Positions 7,508 through 15,910 are shown, numbered from the stretch's first letter. The stretch is DNA of 28,777 nucleotides from JBFMDU01 sp034431935 (GCA_034431935.1 DAOUCU010000010.1:1-28777), one strand, 5' to 3'. Made by a program: numbers and translations. The notes: generated from the sequence alone by a model not told the origin.

Positions 7508-8299
7508 CTATTTAAGGTGGTCCAGGAACTCGATGAAGGCCGAGTTAAAGTCTTCCGGAAACTCCAGCATGGAAGCGTGGCCACCCGGCAGTGTAATGAA
7601 CTTCGAGCCGGGCGTGAGCTGGTGTGCCTGGCGCTGGGAACTAACGGGGGCCACGGCATCGTGCTGGCCGGCGATGAAGAGAGTGGGGCATGTTATTTCT
7701 TGAAAAGGAAGCTGGCTGGGGAACCCACGGCCAATGCCCATAAGCCGGGCCAGGTCTTCCAGCCGGTTGGCCGCCTTGATGTTCAGGTAGCGCTGGAACT
7801 CAGCCGGGTTTTTTTCACGAAAGCCGGGGGAGAAGCACCGTAAGGTCATGGTTTCGGCGATGGCTGTGATGTCTCCCCGGCCGAGCAGTTCGATAATGTG
7901 CTGCTGATCGGCGACTAAATCAGCCGGCGGTTTGCCAATACCCCCGGAGCATCCAGTCAGCACAAGTGCCCGGAGCTGTTCGGTATGGGTTACAGCAAAC
8001 ATCGTCGCTACCCAACCGCCCATTGAGTAGCCGGCGATAACGGGCCGGTTCAGCTCGAGGACCTCGATGAGACCGATCAGGTCATTGACCAGGGTTGAGA
8101 GTGTGTATTCCGCTTCGCCAAAGTCCGTCTGGCCGAAACCACGCATGTCGTAAGCGGTGACGCGGTATCTGGAAGATAGAGCCCGGAACTGGTGCTGCCA
8201 CATGGTGAGATTGTCGGGCGAGCCATGGATGAGGATAACATCGGAACCATGCCCGGCCATCTCATAGTTAACGCGGATGTCATTAACGGTGACTCTCAT
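7508..8299 (-). CDS. Alpha/beta-fold hydrolase
   Basis: A complete alpha/beta hydrolase of 263 residues. The oxyanion-hole segment is HGSPDN (25-30), the nucleophile elbow is GYSMGG with Ser92, the acid is Asp214 in AGQHDAV, and the catalytic His241 is in PGGHASML, so the triad is intact. No signal peptide is seen, so the enzyme is cytosolic. The substrate cannot be read from the sequence; esters, lactones or C-C bonds are all possible in this superfamily. A GAGG ribosome binding site lies 5 bases before the ATG and overlaps the end of the upstream FAD-oxidase gene, whose stop is 7 bp away. The two are clearly co-transcribed and may act on one 2-hydroxy acid or lactone pathway, which is only an inference. 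Confidence 0.85.
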   Translation of the reverse strand: MRVTVNDIRVNYEMAGHGSDVILIHGSPDNLTMWQHQFRALSSRYRVTAYDMRGFGQTDFGEAEYTLSTLVNDLIGLIEVLELNRPVIAGYSMGGWVATMFAVTHTEQLRALVLTGCSGGIGKPPADLVADQQHIIELLGRGDITAIAETMTLRCFSPGFREKNPAEFQRYLNIKAANRLEDLARLMGIGRGFPSQLPFQEITCPTLFIAGQHDAVAPVSSQRQAHQLTPGSKFITLPGGHASMLEFPEDFNSAFIEFLDHLK

Positions 8300-8306
8300 T
8301 ACCGCC

Positions 8307-9716
8307 TCATCCTATGTCAAATATCTTACCCGGGTTCATAATATTGTCCGGGTCGAAAGCCCGCTTGATGGTCTTCATGGCTTCGATAGTGGCTTCATCA
8401 ACGGTGGCGCTGAGGTAAGCCTTTTTGTCGTAGCCGATGCCGTGCTCACCGGAGACGGCGCCGCCAAAGGACCCGCCGGCTGCGTAGAGGTCACACATAA
8501 CCATTTTCAGCCGGGCGTTCCACTCGACCCGGTCAATGATACCACGTCCAAAGGGGTGGATGTGGATGTTGCCATCGCCAGCGTGGCCGTAGGCGATTAT
8601 CGGCAGGCCGTGTTCCTGTGAGATTTCCTTGACGCGGGCGATAAAGTCGGCGATACGGCTTCGTGGTACGACGATGTCGGCCAGCTCCATCAGGCCGATG
8701 TTCTTGATGGTGGGATAGAACTTTTCTCTGGCTTCGAGCAGGTGTTTACGGGCGCGTTCGCCAGCGGGAATATAGACATCCACGGCGCCATGACGCTGGC
8801 AAACGGCGCCGACGCGCCTGGCGGTATCAAGGACTTCCTCTTCCGTTGCGCCCTCGAGGATAATAAGAAGATAGGCGGGATGGCCTGGAAGAGGGATATC
8901 GATATGGGCACTTTCACGTACCATGCGGACGATATCGTCCTCCATGAACTCGATACCGATGGGAAGGATGCCTTCGCGGAGGATGGCCGGCACGGTGCCG
9001 ATGGCATCTGCCAGGTTGTTGTAGGGGATGAAAAGGACCTCCCGCTTATGGGGTAAAGCCATGAGCTTGAGGATGGCTCTGGTGATCATGGCCAAGGTAC
9101 CTTCGGAGCCGATGATGACTTGGGTGAGGTCATAGCCGGAGGAGCACTTCACGAACTTACCGCCGGAGCGGATAACCTTTCCGGAAGGGAGCACGGCTTC
9201 GATGCCGAGGACGAAGTGGCGGGTAACGCCATACCTGACGGCTCTTATGCCGCCGGCATTGGCGGCGATGTTGCCGCCGATAGTGGCCGTCTTCTCGCCA
9301 GGGTAGAGAGGGTAATAGAGTCCTTGCGCCTCAACCGCCTGTTGAAGCTGGTCGAGAGTAACCCCTGGTTCGACTTCGGCGGTGAAGTTGGCCCCGTCGA
9401 TTTCCAGGATGCGGTTCATGCGCTCGGTGGAAAGAAGGATGCCGCCGTAAATAGGTACGGCGCCGCCGCTGAGGCCAGTGCCGGCACCGCGCGGTGTCAC
9501 CGGTATGCGCCGCTCGCTGGCAAGACGTAGTATGTCGGAGACTTCCGGCGTATCGCCGGGCTTGACGACGACCCCGGGTAAGTGAGGCTCGCGCCGGGGC
9601 ATTTCATCGCTGGCGTACCTTTCCAGGGCAGACGGCTCGGAAACGATATTGGCCGGACCGACAATTGTTTCAAGATCACGGATAATTTGGTCTGTAATTG
9701 GTGTGTACTTTGTCAA
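8307..9716 (-). CDS. GlcD-type FAD-linked 2-hydroxyacid oxidase/dehydrogenase
   Basis: The protein has the PCMH-type FAD domain followed by the FAD-oxidase C domain, as in glycolate oxidase subunit GlcD and D-lactate dehydrogenases, which oxidise 2-hydroxy acids to 2-keto acids. The FAD-binding PRGAGTGLSGGA is at 75-86 and IGGNIAANAGG at 146-156. The C-terminal metal/substrate motifs GHAGDGNIH and SGEHGIG are intact. Length (469) is normal. I accept a TTG start at 9716, preceded by GGTGG. No GlcF is adjacent; the only protein of GlcF/HdrD type in the window is at 21777-23021, and could serve as electron acceptor, but nothing links them. Substrate specificity is not determined. Confidence 0.88.
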   Translation of the reverse strand: MTKYTPITDQIIRDLETIVGPANIVSEPSALERYASDEMPRREPHLPGVVVKPGDTPEVSDILRLASERRIPVTPRGAGTGLSGGAVPIYGGILLSTERMNRILEIDGANFTAEVEPGVTLDQLQQAVEAQGLYYPLYPGEKTATIGGNIAANAGGIRAVRYGVTRHFVLGIEAVLPSGKVIRSGGKFVKCSSGYDLTQVIIGSEGTLAMITRAILKLMALPHKREVLFIPYNNLADAIGTVPAILREGILPIGIEFMEDDIVRMVRESAHIDIPLPGHPAYLLIILEGATEEEVLDTARRVGAVCQRHGAVDVYIPAGERARKHLLEAREKFYPTIKNIGLMELADIVVPRSRIADFIARVKEISQEHGLPIIAYGHAGDGNIHIHPFGRGIIDRVEWNARLKMVMCDLYAAGGSFGGAVSGEHGIGYDKKAYLSATVDEATIEAMKTIKRAFDPDNIMNPGKIFDIG

Positions 9717-9735
9717 TCAGATGCCACCGAAGACA

Positions 9736-10134
9736 TCACTGGACAATTCCGATAACCGAAGCTATGGCGCAGGTGCGGTTGTGGGAGAGGCTGACAGAGA
9801 ATGATTTGATGCCGAGCTTTCTGGCCTGGCGGAGGGCGCTGCCGGTCAGCTTCAATACAGGAGTGCCTTCTTTCTTCGTTGTTACCTCAATTTCGCGCCA
9901 TCTGATACGGAACATACCGGAGCCGAGCATCTTCATCACTGCTTCCTTGGCAGCAAAACGGGCGGCAAGGGTAGCCGCAGAGGGGCTGTCGGCAAGCTCG
10001 CCTTCAGTGAAGACACGGGAAAGGAAGGATTGGCCGCTGCGGCGAATTGACTGCCGCACGCGCACAATCTCGATGATATCGATGCCGTGACGGAGCGTTT
10101 CGATGATTACACCCCGGGAGTTATTATACCTCAC
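9736..10134 (-). CDS. acpS: Holo-[acyl-carrier-protein] synthase
   Basis: AcpS transfers 4'-phosphopantetheine from CoA to a serine of acyl carrier protein. The metal-binding GIDIIEI near residue 17, the FTEGEL segment and the helix AARFAAKEAVMKMLG are diagnostic, and the C-terminal VSLSHNRTCAIASV fits. The only usable start upstream of GIDIIEI is a GTG at 10134, giving 132 residues. It has no Shine-Dalgarno, and a TATAAT box ends just six bases upstream, so the mRNA may be leaderless. The gene is first in an operon with the FAD oxidase (19 bp gap) and the hydrolase, a pairing with no obvious functional link. Confidence 0.93.
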   Translation of the reverse strand: MRYNNSRGVIIETLRHGIDIIEIVRVRQSIRRSGQSFLSRVFTEGELADSPSAATLAARFAAKEAVMKMLGSGMFRIRWREIEVTTKKEGTPVLKLTGSALRQARKLGIKSFSVSLSHNRTCAIASVIGIVQ

Positions 10135-10148
10135 GAGTTATTATACCT
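10118..10148 (-). repeat. Tandem 14-bp direct repeats carrying TATAAT boxes over the acpS start
   Basis: GAGTTATTATACCT occurs at 10118-10131 and again at 10135-10148, a 17-bp period. Read on the minus strand each copy holds a perfect TATAAT. The upstream copy (10145-10140) would start transcription at about 10133-10134, the first base of the acpS GTG codon. The downstream copy lies inside the acpS reading frame. No good -35 box is visible 17 bp upstream. Confidence 0.55.
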
Positions 10149-10199
10149 AATGGTATTCTGAAGCAGCATGGGGCCGCTCTAAAACAGGTAAAAAGCACC

Positions 10200-10228
10200 T
10201 TGAACAGCGGTAGCTATTGGGTTAAGAT
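10200..10228 (+). promoter_or_regulatory. Candidate promoter of the cyclic-nucleotide-binding gene
   Basis: TTGAAC (10200-10205) and TAAGAT (10223-10228) are 17 bp apart and match the -35 and -10 consensus at 4/6 each. Transcription would begin near 10235, about 30 bases before the ATG at 10266. Confidence 0.33.
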
Positions 10229-10265
10229 AACTGCCAGGTTCTCAAGATTGTGAGGCCGTTGCGCT

Positions 10266-10757
10266 ATGTCGGTTGATCACAGAAGCCTGGAAATCCTGAA
10301 GCGTAATGAGGCATTTCTGGGGCTGCCCGATGACCTGTTGGTCAGGCTGGCGGCTTTGCCTTCTTGCCGGGTGCGGCATTACAAAGTTGGGCAGGCGATA
10401 TTCCGGGCTGGTCAGGGAGCGGAGACAGTAGCTATCCTAGCCAATGGCACTGTTGATATTACGGTACCGGTGGACAGTGACAAGGGCACTCATCATGAGG
10501 AGACCGTGGACACGGTCCACAAAGGCAGTATCCTTGGCTGGTCATCCATGGTGCCGCCTCATATCTTCACCCGCAATGCCATAGCAGTCACTGATTGTGA
10601 AGTGCTGACAATGGACTGGAAAGAGCTCCGCCAGCTAATGGAAAGTGAACCGCGAGTGGGCTATGAACTGGCGATGGCGATACTGAGAATTCTGCACATG
10701 AGATATCTGCATGTGCAGCAGTTGCTGGTCTCAGGACGTCGCCAGACAACAGTCTGA
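10266..10757 (+). CDS. Stand-alone cyclic nucleotide-binding domain protein (Crp-like sensor, no DNA-binding domain)
   Basis: The 163 residues form one Crp-type beta-barrel domain: ALPSCRVRHYKVGQAIFRAGQGAE at the N-terminal side, a phosphate-cassette-like region GSILGWSSM with an arginine in FTRNAIA, and the closing helix EVLTMDWKELRQLM. There is no C-terminal helix-turn-helix, so it does not bind DNA by itself and must act through a partner or as a ligand-binding adaptor. The glutamate usually seen in the phosphate cassette is not clearly present, so the ligand may not be cAMP. GAGG lies 10 bases before the ATG. It diverges from acpS and converges with the response regulator genes, 79 bp apart; that stretch has no clear terminator. 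Confidence 0.8.
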   Translation: MSVDHRSLEILKRNEAFLGLPDDLLVRLAALPSCRVRHYKVGQAIFRAGQGAETVAILANGTVDITVPVDSDKGTHHEETVDTVHKGSILGWSSMVPPHIFTRNAIAVTDCEVLTMDWKELRQLMESEPRVGYELAMAILRILHMRYLHVQQLLVSGRRQTTV

Positions 10758-10836
10758 ATTGTATTCGGCCCGTGCCCCGGTTCTTTTCCCTGCAGCGAGG
10801 TAAACTCGTTTTCGGAGGGTTGAGACCTGTTTCACA

Positions 10837-11247
10837 CTACCGAGACTTCTTCAGGAGCTTGGCGACGCGGCTCAGGAGCTCATTCGGGGCGGCTGGTTTG
10901 TCGATGTAGTCTTCGGCTTCCAGTGACATGGCATCGGCCCGGGAGATCTCGGTCTCACCCATCTTCTGGCTGAGGCTGGTCAGCATCAGGACCGGTATCT
11001 TGCTCAGTTGCGGGTCGCGCTTGAGCTCATCGCAGGCGGCGATGCCGTTCTTCATCGGCATGATGATATCGAGGATAATCACGTCCGGCTTCTTTTCGCG
11101 CGCCTTCTTAACGCCAGCATCGCCGTCATAGGCGGTTTCAACAACGTAGTCATTACTTTCGAGGATAGTCTTAGTAGCGGCGACGAAGTCAGCGTCGTCA
11201 TCAATCAGCAGTACTACGGGTTGTTTTCTCGGTGCGGCCTTAGCCAT
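10837..11247 (-). CDS. Single-domain response regulator (REC only), distal
   Basis: A 136-residue receiver domain with all active residues: acidic pocket Asp16-18 in LLIDDDAD, phospho-acceptor Asp60 in VIILDIIMP, Thr90 and Lys117 in DKP. There is no output domain, so it must act by protein contact or as a phosphate sink. Between Thr90 and Lys117 it has an inserted loop (QKMGETEISRADAMSLE) similar in place to that of the neighbouring regulator. A good GGAG ribosome binding site precedes the ATG. It is the last gene of the hydrogenase/MetFV array, 46 bp after the other regulator, and both are likely partners of the histidine kinase at 12682-13998. Confidence 0.92.
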   Translation of the reverse strand: MAKAAPRKQPVVLLIDDDADFVAATKTILESNDYVVETAYDGDAGVKKAREKKPDVIILDIIMPMKNGIAACDELKRDPQLSKIPVLMLTSLSQKMGETEISRADAMSLEAEDYIDKPAAPNELLSRVAKLLKKSR

Positions 11248-11293
11248 TCTAATCTCCTTCTCTCAAGTCTATCAGACTTCTGTCAGTGGCGCT

Positions 11294-11689
11294 CTAGGCG
11301 CTCTTCTTTTTGAGCAACTTTTCAACCCGCTGGAGCAGTACCGGCGGTACAATCGGCTTTTCGATGTAGTCAGCCACGTCAAGTTCCATACCCGTCTCAA
11401 GCTCGTAGCGGCGGCGGCTGGCCTCTTCACGTACTGAAGTCAGAATGAGGATAGGCACTCCGGCGTGCTTTGACCATCTCGGGTGTTTGAGTTCCTTGCA
11501 GACGGCAAAGCCGTCCATCCTGGGCATCAGGAGGTCGAGAATCATGAGGTCCGGTGTCTCAGCCTTGAGGTTAGCCAGAGCCTCGATCCCATCTTGCGCA
11601 GTGACTACCTGATAACCCTGGGATTCAAGAATCATGGTCAGGGCCTCCCGGATATCCGGGTCATCGTCGACCACCAGAATCTTAGCCAT
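11294..11689 (-). CDS. Single-domain response regulator (REC only), proximal
   Basis: A 131-residue CheY-like receiver with Asp8-10, phospho-acceptor Asp52 in MILDLLMP, Thr84 and Lys111 in EKP. It has an extended loop (REEASRRRYELETGMELDVA) before the beta-5 strand and no output domain. A strong AAAGGAGG ribosome binding site precedes the ATG. It lies 78 bp downstream of the kinase-coupled metF copy, the largest gap in the array, and 46 bp before a second receiver. Two receivers and one kinase in the same transcript suggest a short phosphorelay or a branched output that acts on proteins rather than on DNA. Confidence 0.92.
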   Translation of the reverse strand: MAKILVVDDDPDIREALTMILESQGYQVVTAQDGIEALANLKAETPDLMILDLLMPRMDGFAVCKELKHPRWSKHAGVPILILTSVREEASRRRYELETGMELDVADYIEKPIVPPVLLQRVEKLLKKKSA

Positions 11690-11767
11690 TTTCGAACCTC
11701 CTTTGAATGGGCATCACCCTGTTTCAACTGCCTACATGATCAAGCATAGAAAAGAGGACTTGTTCTC

Positions 11768-12685
11768 CTACAAGATTGGGCGCGGCAGGAGCTTTGCCTT
11801 TTCAACAATGACAGGCACGATTTCTTCCCAGCCGACGGCCATAATGTGGATTCCTTTAATGCCGTTAATCACTTTTAGCTGTTCGATGATTTCGAGCATG
11901 ATATTGACGCCTTCCTGCCTGGCGTCCTTGGCGTCCTCCATGCGCGTCACCAGGATATCGGGAACGTGGACACCGGCGACGTAGTCACGCATGTAACGGG
12001 CCATGCCGGCTGACTTCATTGGTATGATGCCGGCCAGGATGTGTACCCTCTGGTCAAGACCTCGGTCGACGATGCGCTTCATCCAGTCGGTAAACCTGGC
12101 GACATCGTATACCGCCTGAGTCTGGATGAAGTCGACGCCAGCTTCTACTTTCTTGGCCAGCCGCTGGACGCGGAATTCATAGGGGTGGGCATATGGGTTC
12201 TCGGCGGCACCGATGAAGATTGGTACGTCGCCGGAGATGGGGTCGCCGGACAAGAACTTCTTCTCGTCGCGCATTTTCTTGAGCATGGCTATGAGTTGAA
12301 TGGAATCGAGGTCAAATACACCTTTAGCAGTCGGGTGGTTACCCAGCTTCTGGTGGTCACCAGTGAGGCAGAGGATATTGCCGATGCCGAGGGCGACAGC
12401 ACCCAGGACATCGCTTTGTATGGCAATACGGTTGCGGTCACGGCAAACTATTTGCATGACCGGATCAACACCGACCTGTTTGAGAAGGGCACAGCCGGCG
12501 ACGCTTGACATGCGGACAATGGCTGTCTGGTTATCGGTGACGTTGACGGCGTCGGTGTAGCTCTTAAGGGCCTGCCCTTTGGTCTGAACCACCTTGGTGG
12601 TTGTTCCTTTAGGCGGGCCGACTTCGGCGGTTATCGCAAATTGACCGCTCTCAAGGACTTTTTCAAGGTTGGTCCCAGCTTTCAT
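11768..12685 (-). CDS. metF: Methylenetetrahydrofolate reductase, MetF family (copy 1, kinase-linked)
   Basis: MetF reduces 5,10-methylene-THF to 5-methyl-THF on FAD, the last folate step of the methyl branch of the Wood-Ljungdahl pathway. The barrel start ITAEVGPPKG carries the conserved Glu; INVTDNQ-like VNVTDNQTAIVRMSS, CRDRNRIAIQSD and LCLTGDHQKLGNHP (flavin and folate site with the conserved Asp) follow. I chose the ATG at 12685 (305 residues) because it overlaps the kinase stop as ATGA; longer frames upstream run inside the kinase gene. There is no C-terminal regulatory domain. It is separated from its likely MetV partner by the histidine kinase gene. A paralogue lies at 17113-17979. 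Confidence 0.92.
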   Translation of the reverse strand: MKAGTNLEKVLESGQFAITAEVGPPKGTTTKVVQTKGQALKSYTDAVNVTDNQTAIVRMSSVAGCALLKQVGVDPVMQIVCRDRNRIAIQSDVLGAVALGIGNILCLTGDHQKLGNHPTAKGVFDLDSIQLIAMLKKMRDEKKFLSGDPISGDVPIFIGAAENPYAHPYEFRVQRLAKKVEAGVDFIQTQAVYDVARFTDWMKRIVDRGLDQRVHILAGIIPMKSAGMARYMRDYVAGVHVPDILVTRMEDAKDARQEGVNIMLEIIEQLKVINGIKGIHIMAVGWEEIVPVIVEKAKLLPRPIL

Positions 12686-13998
12686 AAGCCGCCACCCTTT
12701 CCAGATTCGTTTGTCTGACAGGTCGGCAGGAGGAAGGTGAACTTGGTGCCGCACCCCGTGTCCGGATTGGGGCTTTCAACCCAGATTCTACCACCGTATT
12801 TTTCCAGAATACGGCGTACAATTGCCAAGCCGAGTCCGGTGCCGGTAACTTGGCCGGCATTCTTGTCCTGCGCCTGGACATTACTGGCGCGAAAGAATTC
12901 TTCAAACATTCTGGGCAAGTCTTGCGGAGGTATGCCGATGCCGGTATCTGACACCTCAAAGCGTATTTTGTCATCGTCATCGCGCCGTGCCGATACACAA
13001 ACGTGACCGCCCTCAGGAGTAAACTTAACCGCATTTGACAGCAGGTTGGCGAAGACTTGTTGAAGACGGCTGGGGGAAACCTTTATGCCCGGAAGGTCGA
13101 GAGGTACCTTAACTTCGATGGTGATATTCTTCTGCTGTGCCACGGTCGTACAATCTTCGAGAGGTGTTTTCATCACCTCCAGCGGTAGAACGCATTTTGG
13201 TTCTTGGAAGGCTTGGCCAAGCTCGATTCGGGAAATGTCCAGTAAGTCACTTATCAGTTCAAGTAGTCCGGTAATGCGCTGACTGCTCCGTTCAATCATT
13301 TGCTTTTGCTTGTCGTTGAGGGGGCCGGAATAGCCGCCAAGAAGGACACTGTTGAAGCTCTGGATAGCCGCCAGCGGCGCTTTGAGATCATGGGCCACGA
13401 TGGATATGAAACGCATGAGCTGGTTTTTAGCTTCTTCAACCCTGGCCAGTTCTTTCTTGCGGAGTTCCAGGTCATTGAGGATGGCGGTGTGCTCGCTTGA
13501 GAGGTGCTCATGGGCGCGGGCTCTATCAAGAGCAACTGCGCCAAGGTTGGCTACTGCTTTCAGGAACTCAATCTCTTCCTCTGAAAACTCTCTTCTAATA
13601 GCACTGTAGACGGCAACAACACCGATGGTCTCACTACCGAGCCGGATAGGTATGGTAAGTATGGACGCTACGCCTTCCTTGATTGCCTGGTCGCGGTAGT
13701 GGAGCCGAATATCTCGCCTTACGTCCAGAATCTGGACCGGCTGTCCCTCAAGTGCTGTCGTGATAACTACATCGGTCGTTACTGGGCCTTTCTTAATATA
13801 CCAGTCACTCAGTCCGTAGGCCGCAGTGTGCATCAGCCGGGTTCGGTCTGGCGATAGCAGCATGACCGAGCATCCTTTTACGTTCAGGGCTCTTGTGACA
13901 CTCTCCATTACTGCCTTGAGGACGTGCTCAACTGACAGGGAAGAATTCACCTCTCTGGCTATTTCGTACAGCGTCTTATAATAGCTAAATGAGTCCAT
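12682..13998 (-). CDS. GAF-domain sensor histidine kinase
   Basis: The 438-residue protein has an N-terminal GAF sensor domain (about 18-165), a coiled-coil-like linker, a HisKA dimerisation domain with phospho-acceptor His203 in SIVAHDLKAPL, and a HATPase domain with N-box Asn322 (LLSNAVKFT), G1 DTGIGI (351-356) and G2 GTGLGLAIV (386-394). No membrane segment or signal peptide is seen, so it should sense a cytosolic cue through GAF, a domain that may bind small molecules, haem or an iron-sulphur cluster. The ligand cannot be told. Cys43, Cys270 and Cys283 are isolated and do not form a clear cluster motif. It sits between metV (20 bp) and metF (4-bp ATGA overlap), inside a catabolic gene set. 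Confidence 0.93.
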   Translation of the reverse strand: MDSFSYYKTLYEIAREVNSSLSVEHVLKAVMESVTRALNVKGCSVMLLSPDRTRLMHTAAYGLSDWYIKKGPVTTDVVITTALEGQPVQILDVRRDIRLHYRDQAIKEGVASILTIPIRLGSETIGVVAVYSAIRREFSEEEIEFLKAVANLGAVALDRARAHEHLSSEHTAILNDLELRKKELARVEEAKNQLMRFISIVAHDLKAPLAAIQSFNSVLLGGYSGPLNDKQKQMIERSSQRITGLLELISDLLDISRIELGQAFQEPKCVLPLEVMKTPLEDCTTVAQQKNITIEVKVPLDLPGIKVSPSRLQQVFANLLSNAVKFTPEGGHVCVSARRDDDDKIRFEVSDTGIGIPPQDLPRMFEEFFRASNVQAQDKNAGQVTGTGLGLAIVRRILEKYGGRIWVESPNPDTGCGTKFTFLLPTCQTNESGKGGGL

Positions 13999-14018
13999 AA
14001 ACTGCCGCCCGCATCGCG

Positions 14019-14699
14019 TTATGCCTGCGGTCTGACTGCCTCCCGTTTCTCTTTCAGTACGAGACGGCGCGGTCCACCGGAATGGGTGGCCTTCCAGTTT
14101 TTGGCCGGCTGAATCTTGTCGATGCGGTCAAGCATTCCCAGAGCATTCAGCCGGTCATAAATCTCCTGCCAGACACACGGGATTTCGGGTGAGACTTCGC
14201 ATTTTCCGTTGACCGAGCCGCCGCAGGGACCGTTGAGCAGTGACTTGGCGCATCGTGTTACCGGACACAGCCCGGCGGTGACCCCGATGACGCAATCGCC
14301 ACACTGCAAGCACCACTCGACCATAGATTCGGGGCCGGTTTCTTTGCCGATGAATAGGGTGTTGACTGCCGGGATGATCGGTTTCATGATGCCAGCGCTG
14401 ACCGTCTGAGCGCCGTAAGCACAGGACATGATTACTATGGCTTCAGCCTGGCTGATTTCTTTGGAGCTTTCCTTGAGAGCTTCGTTGGTAAGCTCATCAC
14501 AGGCAGTAGGAATGACCATCCAGCCGGTAACTTGTCTGCCGGTCTCCTCAAGCTTCTTTTTCATTTCCAGGACTTCTGCCCTGCCGCCGGTGTGAAGCTG
14601 AGTAGTACAGGTGCCACAACCAATGATGTAGAGTTTGCGGAAATTTCCGAGCAGTTCCAGGACTTCCTCAAATTTCTTTTGTTCAGTGACCGATATCAT
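14019..14699 (-). CDS. metV: MetV-like methylene-THF reductase C-terminal-domain iron-sulphur protein (copy 1)
   Basis: The protein belongs to the MTHFR_C/MetV family that partners a short MetF in acetogens and carries electrons to its flavin. Conserved cysteines include GCGTC (28, 31), Cys67, Cys93, CLQCGDC (130, 133, 136), CPVTRC (145, 150), NGPCGG (159), GKCEV (167) and Cys175, enough for two [4Fe-4S] clusters and a zinc site as known for the family. No membrane segment is present. Its start overlaps the nuoF stop as ATGA, so it is translated with the NADH-binding subunit. The histidine kinase gene follows, then metF. The paralogue at 17976-18692 has the same cysteine spacing through most of the protein. 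Confidence 0.88.
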   Translation of the reverse strand: MISVTEQKKFEEVLELLGNFRKLYIIGCGTCTTQLHTGGRAEVLEMKKKLEETGRQVTGWMVIPTACDELTNEALKESSKEISQAEAIVIMSCAYGAQTVSAGIMKPIIPAVNTLFIGKETGPESMVEWCLQCGDCVIGVTAGLCPVTRCAKSLLNGPCGGSVNGKCEVSPEIPCVWQEIYDRLNALGMLDRIDKIQPAKNWKATHSGGPRRLVLKEKREAVRPQA

Positions 14700-15910
14700 G
14701 ATTTCACCCCGACGGGTTTTTCTTTCAGCCGGCTCTCGTAGAAGTTCCGGAAATGTTGCAAGGTATCTGTGATTGCCGTCGGCGCGGCCTGGCCAAGGCC
14801 GCAGAGGGAGGAGGCAGCCATTGTCCTGGAAAGAACCTCAAGGGTGGTGATGTCACGCTCCGTGGCTTCCCCGCTGGCAAATCGTTCCATAATACCGACC
14901 ATAACTGCGGTGCCCTCGCGGCACGGAGTGCACTTACCGCAGCTTTCTTCAGCGAGAAACTCCATTGTGTGCAGGACGATGTCAATAACATCGCGACTGC
15001 TGTTGAAGACAGTGACAGCGCCAGCGCCAAGGAGGTTTTCGAAAGCCAGTGGCGTGTCCATCATGGAGGCCGGGACGATGTGGCCGGTGGCGCCGCCAAT
15101 CTGGATGAGTTTCGGCTCTTTGGCTCTTGCCAGGTCGACCACGAGCTCACGCAGACGGCTGCCCATGACGAGTTCATAGACGCCGGGACACTCAACATCG
15201 CCGGCAACGGAAAAGACCTTGGTGCCTTTGCTGTGCTCGGTGCCGATGCCGGAGAACCAGGCTGCCCCTCGCCGAATAATGGGTGGAACGTTCATCAATG
15301 TTTCGACGTTGTTGATGACTGTTGGCTTGCCCCAGAGACCGGAAGTTGGGGGGAATGGTGGTTTGAAACGGGCCTCACCGCGTCGGCCTTCGATGGAATC
15401 CATCAAAGCCGATTCTTCGCCGCAGACATAAGCGCCGGCGCCATCACGTATTTCTATGTCGAAATTGTCGAGGAAGCCACCTTTTTTCGATTGTTCAATG
15501 GCAGATTCAAGCAGGCGGTGGAGTCTCCGGTATTCGGCCCTCAGATAAATGAAGCTTTTTGTGGCGCCAATGGCATGACCGGCAATGGCGATGGCTTCAA
15601 TCAGGCTGAAAGGGTCGTTCTGGATTATGTGACGGTCCTTGAAAGTGCCGACCTCGCCTTCGTCAGCATTACAGATAATGTACTTCTCGTTGCCCGCCGA
15701 CTTGCGTGTTAATTCCCACTTGGCACCGCAGGGGAAACCGGCACCGCCGCGGCCACGCAGGCCCGAGGCCTTGACTTCTTCGATAACCCGGTCGGGCGTC
15801 ATGGCACGCGCTTTTTTCAACGCTTCAAACCCGTCTCGCCTGAGAAACGAGTCCAAACTCTGCGGGTCAACAGCACCGCAATTATGGAGGACAATACGCT
15901 GCTCAGGCAC
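14696..15910 (-). CDS. nuoF: NuoF-like NADH-binding FMN/[4Fe-4S] subunit
   Basis: This is the NADH- and FMN-binding subunit seen in complex I, NAD-reducing hydrogenases and NAD-dependent formate dehydrogenases. GRGGAGFPCGAKW (53-65) and the FMN-site YVCGEESALMDSIEGRRG (161-178) are intact, and ESCGKCTPCREG with SLCGLGQ gives the [4Fe-4S] ligands Cys324, 327, 330 and 370. The 404 residues match plain NuoF: it lacks the N-terminal thioredoxin-like and C-terminal ferredoxin extensions of HndC or HydB bifurcating subunits. The start is GTG at 15910 with AGGTGA 8 bases upstream. The only other Nuo-type genes nearby are nuoE and the HoxU-like gene, so this is a peripheral diaphorase, not complex I. 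Confidence 0.93.
   Translation of the reverse strand: MPEQRIVLHNCGAVDPQSLDSFLRRDGFEALKKARAMTPDRVIEEVKASGLRGRGGAGFPCGAKWELTRKSAGNEKYIICNADEGEVGTFKDRHIIQNDPFSLIEAIAIAGHAIGATKSFIYLRAEYRRLHRLLESAIEQSKKGGFLDNFDIEIRDGAGAYVCGEESALMDSIEGRRGEARFKPPFPPTSGLWGKPTVINNVETLMNVPPIIRRGAAWFSGIGTEHSKGTKVFSVAGDVECPGVYELVMGSRLRELVVDLARAKEPKLIQIGGATGHIVPASMMDTPLAFENLLGAGAVTVFNSSRDVIDIVLHTMEFLAEESCGKCTPCREGTAVMVGIMERFASGEATERDITTLEVLSRTMAASSLCGLGQAAPTAITDTLQHFRNFYESRLKEKPVGVKS

Noticed and set aside
10796..10813. Rho-independent terminator after the cyclic-nucleotide-binding gene
   Set aside because: The stem is only four base pairs with a short T-run, too weak to call.
14753..15712. A 319-codon open frame on the plus strand opposite nuoF
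   Set aside because: It is fully antisense to a gene with clear NADH, FMN and cluster motifs, and shows no family motif or ribosome binding site of its own.
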